12,127 bases of DNA, taken from Caldilineaceae bacterium. GTDB taxonomy: Bacteria; Chloroflexota; Anaerolineae; Caldilineales; Caldilineaceae. The translations under genes were made by a program, and so were the position numbers. Shown piece after piece: positions 7,220 to 12,127 of the stretch; the first letter of the stretch is position 1; each line of letters opens with the position of its first letter. The notes under the pieces were generated by a model. It saw nothing but the letters and a program-made list of their open reading frames with translations. It made no database searches and was not told where the DNA came from. Where the stretch lies: assembly GCA_028819675.1 (NCBI GenBank), contig JAPPKT010000304.1, positions 1 through 12,127 of the forward strand. Reading direction: 5' to 3'.

Positions 7220-9604
7220 CTAGTTGTCCTGCCGATCCTCCGGATGCAGCACGCAGGTCGACCCTTTTCCTTCCTGTGCACTGTCTTCCCCAAAGTTGAG
7301 AAAGTGGTATCTGCCTTCCAGCCATTCCACCAGTTGGTCGCAGTAATGCTGCGATCCTGGATGCCCCGACTGTCCTTGCGACTCCACCGCCCACAATCCG
7401 TCTTCGCCCAGGTCGCTGATGAGCCTGTAATTTGCTCCCGTCGGGGCCAACCAGTTCGGATCGAACCCCGTATTGCAAACCGTTACACCGTTACCGCCCA
7501 CGGGCAGTCCGCCGCGATCGAGCAGTAGGCCCAGATCGCCGCGTCCTGAGAGGACGTGGCGCAGATGGACTCTATGGAGATTTCCCCACGCCCATGCCTT
7601 CATATCGGTTCCTAAGCGTTCCTCGATGGTTGTCAGTGCTGCCCTCACAGAATCGACAATCGCCGCTTCTCGATCTGAGTCTTCGAACCAGCCTGCCCTG
7701 TCCCCGTGGATCAGTTGTCCGGCGAGTCCACCAATCGTACCGGAAAGAGCTACCGCTAGCTCACCTTCAAACCTCTCGGCGGCGACCCTACCGCACCACC
7801 TGTTGAAAAAGACCTCGAAGATGGAGGCCGCTACAGAGTCTGGCGCCATGTTGTGGTCCCACGCCTGCAGATAGCGGGCGGCCTCCAAAACGCGTGCGTC
7901 ACCACTGCCCAACAGAACGGGCAACAGTCCCGGAAGCGCTTCATCTGCACGAAGCGTTTGGGTGTCCTGCTGCATTTCTGCGAAAGTCTCTTTGGAGAAG
8001 CCGTTGCGTTCTTCGATCATCTGGCGGATCCGGCGCGCGCGGTGGCCGCTGGCCCACGTACCCGATAGCGGGTAGGGAAAGTCGTCAGGGGCTACGCGGT
8101 TGTTGGCAGTGGCAATCCATCCCCTGTCCGGGTCCTCAAGACGGGGCATTTGCTCGAATGGGATCAGGCCTTGCCACTGGTGAGCGGGATCCCAGCCGGG
8201 CCGGTATCCTCGCTCCCGGAGGTTCCTCACCGGAATGCCGCCGACGGCCTGGTAACCGATATGTCTTTCTGTGTCGGCGATTACCAGGCTCCAAGTTGGC
8301 ACCTGCCACTCGCGGGTGGCTTCTCGCAGATTGGAGACAGTTCGTGCGCGGTCCATCCCCAGAAGCGAAGTCAGCCAGCCGCAGTTCGTGTGGCCCAGCC
8401 AGCGCAAGGAAACGGGGCCGGTACCGGTTGCCTCCGGGGGCAGAATCTCGTCGACGATGGGACCGTTTCTTGAAAAGCGGACCGTCATGTGTATCGGTTC
8501 GGCGCCTCGCACATGGATCGTTTCATCCAACGTGCGCCACCGCTCCCATGCGCCGTCGTAAAGAAAACTGCCTGGTTGTTCTGGATCCGTCTGCTCCTGG
8601 TACAGGTCCCTCTGTGAGCAGATGTTGTTGGTGATTCCCCAGGCAACGTGGCGATTGCGCCCGAACATGACTGCCGGCATACCGGCGTAGGCCATACCGG
8701 CCACATCGAAGGAACCGCCCTTCAGCTGCACTTCATACCAGCACGAGACGGCAGCAAAGGCGATGTGCGGGTCGCTGGCCACCATGGGCAGCCCCGACTT
8801 CGTGCGAGCGCCACTCACGACCCAGTTGTTGCTGCCCACTCCCTCCTGTGGGTCGCCCACGCTTGCGCCGACCCGGGAAACGCCCGCCGGATCTGCCGAG
8901 TACGCGCCTGCGGGGATGATGCTTTCCGCGTCTGCTTCTCCGGTCAGGAATGCCGAGTACAACGTCGTGTCCCCGAGCGCATGCTTTGCCAGTTCAGGGC
9001 CGACGATCACGGGGAAGCGAACCGTCAGGTAGTAGCGAAACTCGGCTGCGATTGCCAGGCAGTCAACGGGGCGCCAAGGTTCCGGCTCATAGTCGAGCAG
9101 CGCGAATTCAATAGGGAGATTGTTGGAGGAAAGTGCCAAAAGTGCGTTGACGCCTGCACTGAACCTTTCCAGCAGGGCGCGGGTCTCCGCAGGCGTGGAC
9201 TCCCACTCGGAGGCCGCGATCCGGTTGAGGCCGACGGTACGCGCGATGGTGTCCAGCTGAACGCCGTCCTGGCCGAGGATTTCGGACAGCCGCCCGTGGC
9301 CTCTGCGGCGCAGGTAGTCGAGCTGAAAGAGACGGTCCTGCGCCATGGCAAAACCGAAGGCGAAGAACAGGTCTTCGTCATTTTCGGCGAGGATCTGGGG
9401 TATGCCCCAGCGATTGCGCACAATGCGCGTTTCAGCGCTCACCTCCGATTGCAGCGTAGTTCCTGGTTCGGGGGCCCTCCTCCTGATTTCGGCAGTCCAC
9501 AGCCGATCAAATGCCGCTTGCGAGATGCCGTAATCGTTGCAGAGAGTGGCGAGCGACTCGCCGGATCCCAACCTCTTCAACAGTTCCCCAAAGAGAGTGT
9601 CCAT
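7220..9604 (-). CDS. Penicillin-acylase family N-terminal-nucleophile hydrolase
   Basis: The protein has 794 residues and matches the penicillin amidase (penicillin/AHL acylase) family. These enzymes are made as a single chain that cuts itself before a Ser, which then becomes the catalytic N-terminal nucleophile and hydrolyses amide bonds. The expected cut site is G257/S258, within G-V-G-S-N-N-W-V-V-S-G. Other family hallmarks are H-V-A-W-G-I-T-N near 319-326, the G-G-N-G-V-T-V-C-N segment beginning at 703, which holds the usual catalytic Asn region, and Q-S-G-H-P-G-S-Q-H-Y near 742-752. The alpha part (1-257) contains the usual G-I-P-x-I-x-A-E-N-x-x-D segment at 67-78. Unusually, residues 1-42 look like a helix-turn-helix instead of a signal peptide. 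The start is fixed by AGGAGG (9613-9618 on the plus map), eight bases upstream. Possible substrates are beta-lactams, acyl-homoserine lactones or other amides; none is proven. Confidence 0.9.
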   Translation of the reverse strand: MDTLFGELLKRLGSGESLATLCNDYGISQAAFDRLWTAEIRRRAPEPGTTLQSEVSAETRIVRNRWGIPQILAENDEDLFFAFGFAMAQDRLFQLDYLRRRGHGRLSEILGQDGVQLDTIARTVGLNRIAASEWESTPAETRALLERFSAGVNALLALSSNNLPIEFALLDYEPEPWRPVDCLAIAAEFRYYLTVRFPVIVGPELAKHALGDTTLYSAFLTGEADAESIIPAGAYSADPAGVSRVGASVGDPQEGVGSNNWVVSGARTKSGLPMVASDPHIAFAAVSCWYEVQLKGGSFDVAGMAYAGMPAVMFGRNRHVAWGITNNICSQRDLYQEQTDPEQPGSFLYDGAWERWRTLDETIHVRGAEPIHMTVRFSRNGPIVDEILPPEATGTGPVSLRWLGHTNCGWLTSLLGMDRARTVSNLREATREWQVPTWSLVIADTERHIGYQAVGGIPVRNLRERGYRPGWDPAHQWQGLIPFEQMPRLEDPDRGWIATANNRVAPDDFPYPLSGTWASGHRARRIRQMIEERNGFSKETFAEMQQDTQTLRADEALPGLLPVLLGSGDARVLEAARYLQAWDHNMAPDSVAASIFEVFFNRWCGRVAAERFEGELAVALSGTIGGLAGQLIHGDRAGWFEDSDREAAIVDSVRAALTTIEERLGTDMKAWAWGNLHRVHLRHVLSGRGDLGLLLDRGGLPVGGNGVTVCNTGFDPNWLAPTGANYRLISDLGEDGLWAVESQGQSGHPGSQHYCDQLVEWLEGRYHFLNFGEDSAQEGKGSTCVLHPEDRQDN

Positions 9605-9644
9605 GCGAAAGTCCTCCTGAACTATGCGAAAGTTCTACTGAATT
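9603..9644. repeat. 21-base imperfect tandem duplication at the acylase start
   Basis: Two adjacent 21-base units, 9603-9623 and 9624-9644, are identical at 18 of 21 positions. Both begin ATGCGAAAGT on the plus strand. The unit at 9603-9623 contains the acylase Shine-Dalgarno sequence and abuts the start codon; the other is an altered copy lacking the AGGAGG core. This looks like a local duplication that doubled the translation-start region. Confidence 0.85.
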
Positions 9645-9695
9645 CCCAGATGTAGGAGAGGAAAATGCGGCGGGAGGCCCCGACCAAAGAATCCC

Positions 9696-9726
9696 AAAAC
9701 GCAGAGAACCTCCGATTGGAGGTTCT
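9696..9726 (-). terminator. Probable terminator of the tRNA transcript
   Basis: A perfect nine-base-pair hairpin, AGAACCTCC with a four-base loop and GGAGGTTCT, lies at 9705-9726. It begins 17 bases after the 3' end of tRNA-Arg on the minus strand. The run of four T residues comes five bases after the stem rather than immediately, so termination may be only moderate. Placement between the tRNA cluster and the acylase gene supports the call. Confidence 0.65.
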
Positions 9727-9743
9727 GGCTGGCAATGTGTGTG

Positions 9744-9817
9744 CGCGCCAGGCAGGACTCGAACCTGCGACCTTCGCCTCCGCAGGGCGACGCTCTAATC
9801 CACTGAGCTACTGGCGC
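9744..9817 (-). tRNA. tRNA-Arg (anticodon GCG)
   Basis: All arms fold on the minus strand in 74 bases: a 7-bp acceptor (GCGCCAG/CTGGCGC), a 4-bp D stem, anticodon stem TCGCC/GGCGA with loop CTGCGGA, a five-base variable region, and T arm GCAGG/CCTGC with loop TTCGAGT. The anticodon GCG (plus positions 9781-9783) reads CGC, and perhaps CGU, for arginine. The discriminator base is G and the next three bases are CAC, so CCA is not encoded and must be added enzymatically. It is the last of three closely spaced tRNAs; only three bases separate it from the encoded CCA of tRNA-Ser(GCU). Confidence 0.95.
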
Positions 9818-9820
9818 TTA

Positions 9821-9914
<94 letters not shown>

Positions 9915-9936
9915 ATGTTAAGATTCTTGGCTGGGC

Positions 9937-10027
<91 letters not shown>

Positions 10028-10222
10028 GGGCCAGGACTTGCCAGCCATCAACCGGGACAGTATAAACCGGTTTCAGAAAACCTGTCAAATAATTGGGTCC
10101 AGTTCTCGCCGATCGGTTCTTGCTGTGAGTTGGCATTGCAGGGGTCTGATCCAACGTCTGGACGACAGTGCAACCAAATCCCGGAAGGGACCGCTCCATG
10201 AGGAAACGTCCAGCAGAATCGC
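10028..10222 (-). other. Spacer between serS and the tRNA cluster
   Basis: This gap of about 195 bases contains no gene. It holds the tRNA promoter at 10059-10088. No strong intrinsic terminator is seen after the serS stop. A small TCCC-GGAA-GGGA inverted repeat and a distant seven-base complementary pair are present but lack a T run. Some serS transcripts could therefore read into the tRNAs. Confidence 0.6.
10059..10088 (-). promoter_or_regulatory. Strong sigma-70-type promoter for the tRNA cluster
   Basis: On the minus strand an exact TTGACA (plus positions 10083-10088) is followed after 18 bases by TATACT (10059-10064), five of six matches to the -10 consensus. Transcription would begin near 10052, about 25 bases upstream of mature tRNA-Ser(UGA). 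A perfect ten-base palindrome AAACCGGTTT (10064-10073) sits against the -10 box. The promoter means the tRNAs need not depend on readthrough from serS. Confidence 0.8.
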
Positions 10223-11503
10223 TCAGCCGATCTCCAATTCGTCTCCAAGATAGGGCCGCAGGACATCCGGCAGCCTCACGCTTCCGTCCGACCTTTGATT
10301 ATTCTCCAGAAGCGCGATGATAACGCGAGGCAGTGCAAGGCCCGAGCCATTGAGCGTGTAGAGGTACTCCGGGCGCGCCCCCTCCCGTGGACGGTAGCGG
10401 ATATTGGCCCGTCGGGCCTGAAAGTCGCGGAAAAGCGAACAGGAGCTGACCTCGAGCCACTCCTGACAGCCGGCCGCCCAGACCTCCAGGTCATACTTGA
10501 TGGCCGCGACGAACGAGAGGTCGCCGGTAGCGATGGCAACGCGGCGGTAGGGCAACTCAAGCCGCTCCAACAGTACCTCGGCGGCCCTGGTCAGCGACTC
10601 CAGCTCCTCACGACCGGTGGCGGGTTCAACAAATTTGACCATCTCCACCTTCTGGAACTGATGCACCCGCTTGATGCCGCGGGCGTCCTTGCCCGCCGAC
10701 ACCTTTTCGCGCCGGAAACAGGGGGTGCTGGCGACGTAGTAAAGGGGCAAAGTTCCGGGTTCCAGGATTTCATCGCGGTGCAGGTTTGTTACCGAAACTT
10801 CAGCAGTAGGTATGAACCAGTAGTCCTCTTCAGCGTCCCGGTAGAGGTTGTCGCCAAACTTGGGCAGATTGCCCGTCCCCTCCATGGCATGCCCGCGCAC
10901 CATCATCGGCGGGTAGATTTCGGTGTAGCCGTGCTCCCGGATGTGTACGTCAAGAAACCAGTTTGACAGGACTCTTTGGAGACGAGCGCCCGGTCCTTTG
11001 AGAAAGTAGAACCGGCTGCCAGCAGTAGCAACGCCGCGTTCAAAGTCGATGATGTCCAGTTGCGGGCCAAAATCCCAGTGCGCCTGTGGTTCAAAGTCGA
11101 ATTCAGGAAGCTCGCCCCATTGGGTCAGAACGACATTGCCCTCTTCGTCGGGTGCGACAGGGACATCATCTTCGGGTGGATTTGGGATGCGCATCATGGC
11201 ATCGTGGTAGGAGGCCTCGACGCCGCGCAACTCGTCGTCGATCCGGGCAATTTCGTCACCGATCCGGCTCATCCGCTCTTTCAGGGCGTTGGCCTCGGAG
11301 GCCTTCTTTTCGCGGAAGAGAAGGCCGATCTGCCTGGAGCCGGTATTGCGCTCCTCACGCAGTTTCTCTCCTTGCTGCAGCAGCTCTCGCCGTCTTCCGT
11401 CCAAATCCAACGCCAGCTCCCAGGGGGCTTCGGAGTCATTCAGCTTTGCCATCGCCTGGGCCAGCGCTTCCCGGTTGTCCCGCATCCATCGAATGTCAAG
11501 CAT
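10223..11503 (-). CDS. serS: Seryl-tRNA synthetase (class II)
   Basis: The enzyme charges tRNA-Ser (and tRNA-Sec where present) with serine in the cytoplasm, using ATP. The 426-residue length is normal for the bacterial type. The N-terminal region (about 25-105) has the charged, leucine-rich pattern of the antiparallel coiled-coil arm that grips the long variable arm of tRNA-Ser. The catalytic core shows P-T-A-E235 (serine binding), motif 2 F-R264-R-E266 with D273 and R-V-H-Q-F-Q-K-V-E near 279-287, the S-S-C-S and D-F-Q-A-R-R segment near 353-365, and motif 3 N-G-S-G-L-A-L-P-R393, then L-R-P-Y. The start is supported by AGGAG (11510-11514), six bases upstream. It is preceded by a T-box leader and followed by two serine tRNA genes, so its expression is very likely induced by uncharged tRNA-Ser. 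Confidence 0.98.
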   Translation of the reverse strand: MLDIRWMRDNREALAQAMAKLNDSEAPWELALDLDGRRRELLQQGEKLREERNTGSRQIGLLFREKKASEANALKERMSRIGDEIARIDDELRGVEASYHDAMMRIPNPPEDDVPVAPDEEGNVVLTQWGELPEFDFEPQAHWDFGPQLDIIDFERGVATAGSRFYFLKGPGARLQRVLSNWFLDVHIREHGYTEIYPPMMVRGHAMEGTGNLPKFGDNLYRDAEEDYWFIPTAEVSVTNLHRDEILEPGTLPLYYVASTPCFRREKVSAGKDARGIKRVHQFQKVEMVKFVEPATGREELESLTRAAEVLLERLELPYRRVAIATGDLSFVAAIKYDLEVWAAGCQEWLEVSSCSLFRDFQARRANIRYRPREGARPEYLYTLNGSGLALPRVIIALLENNQRSDGSVRLPDVLRPYLGDELEIG

Positions 11504-11560
11504 CTCAAGCTCCTGCCAAGTGAAAAAAGTAACTCCAAGTCCAGACTAACTCCAGAACAG

Positions 11561-11591
11561 AAAAATCCCCTCGTCAGTTCAGGACGAGAGG
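11561..11591 (-). terminator. T-box-controlled intrinsic terminator upstream of serS
   Basis: On the minus strand a nine-base-pair stem, CCTCTCGTC/GACGAGGGG with one G-U pair and a seven-base loop (11567-11591), is followed by ATTTTT (11561-11566). It begins three bases after the T-box sequence, the normal position for the competing terminator of a T-box leader. It lies about 57 bases before the serS start. Confidence 0.92.
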
Positions 11592-11792
11592 ACCCGTGGT
11601 ACCACCTGAGTTCGCAGACTGCTGCGTCTGCCTCTGGCGCCGGTAACGGGGCGGAACCGTCCGGCCATTTGGTGCCGGATGCTCTTGGGGCGCTAAACCG
11701 TTCGTCGCCTATTGCCTCGCAGCAGCCGGCAACTCTCTGGAAGGTCGATTGGCCGGTTCGTTTCCCCAGTCACAGCAGTGACTGTTGAATTG
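11561..11792 (-). promoter_or_regulatory. T-box leader (riboswitch) of serS, AGC specifier
   Basis: The canonical T-box sequence is present as AGGTGGTACCACGG (11594-11607, minus). Stem III is a perfect GCAGAC/GTCTGC hairpin (11614-11631) and stem II is TCCGGC/GCCGGA (11660-11679). The distal end of stem I is TTGCC/GGCAA enclosing an 11-base loop GGCTGCTGCGA (11712-11732), preceded by AGAGAG, which matches the conserved modules that contact the tRNA elbow. At the base of stem I, GGGG (11764-11767) pairs with CCCC (11687-11690) and CCG pairs with CGG. This leaves TTTAGCG unpaired, with AGC (11692-11694) as a serine specifier codon followed by a purine, as expected. Uncharged tRNA-Ser would stabilise the antiterminator; charged tRNA would leave the terminator formed. 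Confidence 0.93.
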
Positions 11793-11798
11793 GATGCG

Positions 11799-11827
11799 AG
11801 CGTATCACATGAAATTTACTCTGTCAA
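11799..11827 (-). promoter_or_regulatory. Promoter of the serS leader
   Basis: On the minus strand an exact TTGACA (plus positions 11822-11827) is separated by 17 bases from TACGCT (11799-11804), a three-of-six match to the -10 consensus preceded by TGA, which supplies the extended TGn element. Predicted initiation near 11792 gives a leader of about 290 bases that contains the whole T-box structure. Confidence 0.75.
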
Positions 11828-12127
11828 AAGAAGGGCACCTCGGGGGCATCCCAGATTTGGGGTGGGAACAGTCTGGCGGGGAATCCATGCCAGCGGCGGC
11901 TGGCGTTGTATACCGTCTTTGGGCGAGACGCGGTGCAGGCACCAGGCCTGGCCGTACGATGGAGTCCGTCAGTTGGGGAGGTTGCGAGGGCAGGTACTAG
12001 GGCGGCGCCTACTGGGATCTGATGGGACCGGCGGGAGGTGGACTGGCCAGACACCTTCGAATAGGCACTTGGTACGAATATCGACACCAGGTCGATGAGG
12101 CATGTTGTAGGAGAGGGGGCGTTGCGG
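11828..12127. other. Right-edge stretch without a recognisable gene
   Basis: No reading frame here has a clear ribosome-binding site plus protein-like composition. A minus-strand open frame (11824-12087) overlaps the serS promoter and is rich in Pro, Ser, Arg and Ala in a pattern expected from translated non-coding DNA. Two small hairpins are visible: GCCAGC/GCTGGC at 11889-11904 and ATCGAC/GTCGAT at 12080-12096. Neither has a T run. The stretch may be intergenic repeat material or a decayed gene. Confidence 0.5.

Noticed and set aside
10295..11788. Plus-strand open frames opposite serS and its leader
   Set aside because: They are antisense to serS and the T-box, both firmly identified, and show no domain of their own.
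11824..12087. Minus-strand open frame of 87 codons upstream of serS
   Set aside because: No ribosome-binding site was noted, the composition is low in complexity, and it overlaps the serS -35 box.

Overview
The window is a moderately GC-rich chromosomal segment from a bacterium, most plausibly a member of the Chloroflexota or a close relative. This placement is an inference from gene content: a UPF0182 membrane protein, a CehA/McbA-type PHP hydrolase, a penicillin-acylase family protein, a uronate-dehydrogenase-like SDR, and a T-box-controlled serS. No ribosomal RNA or marker phylogeny is available to confirm it. There are no insertion sequences, phage genes or CRISPR arrays.

Layout from left to right. 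Positions 1-176 are intergenic, with a small degenerate heptamer repeat. A PHP-domain metallohydrolase (177-1367, +) converges on a nucleotidyltransferase-fold protein (1446-2408, -). A 310-base intergenic region carries an extended -10 promoter for a large UPF0182 membrane protein (2719-5688, +). This is followed in the same direction by a DinB/ClbS-like protein (5793-6323) and an NAD-dependent SDR (6320-7201), the last two overlapping through ATGA. These converge on a long penicillin-acylase family protein (7220-9604, -).

The right third is a serine-translation locus on the minus strand. In transcription order it holds a sigma-70-type promoter (about 11799-11827), a T-box leader with a terminator (about 11561-11792), serS (10223-11503), a second strong promoter (10059-10088), tRNA-Ser(UGA), tRNA-Ser(GCU), tRNA-Arg(GCG), and a hairpin that probably ends the tRNA transcript (9705-9726). 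The T-box specifier loop appears to display AGC, the codon read by the tRNA-Ser(GCU) encoded just downstream. The locus therefore appears to encode both the sensed tRNA and the enzyme that charges it. The last 300 bases (about 11828-12127) contain no convincing gene.

The most notable points are the T-box/tRNA-Ser circuit, the CCA end encoded only on the T-box's matching tRNA, the unusual tRNA-Arg anticodon, the N-terminal helix-turn-helix-like segment on an acylase that lacks a signal peptide, a 21-base tandem duplication over that gene's ribosome-binding site, and the nucleotidyltransferase whose second metal-binding carboxylate position is a histidine. Nothing here is clearly a wholly new system.
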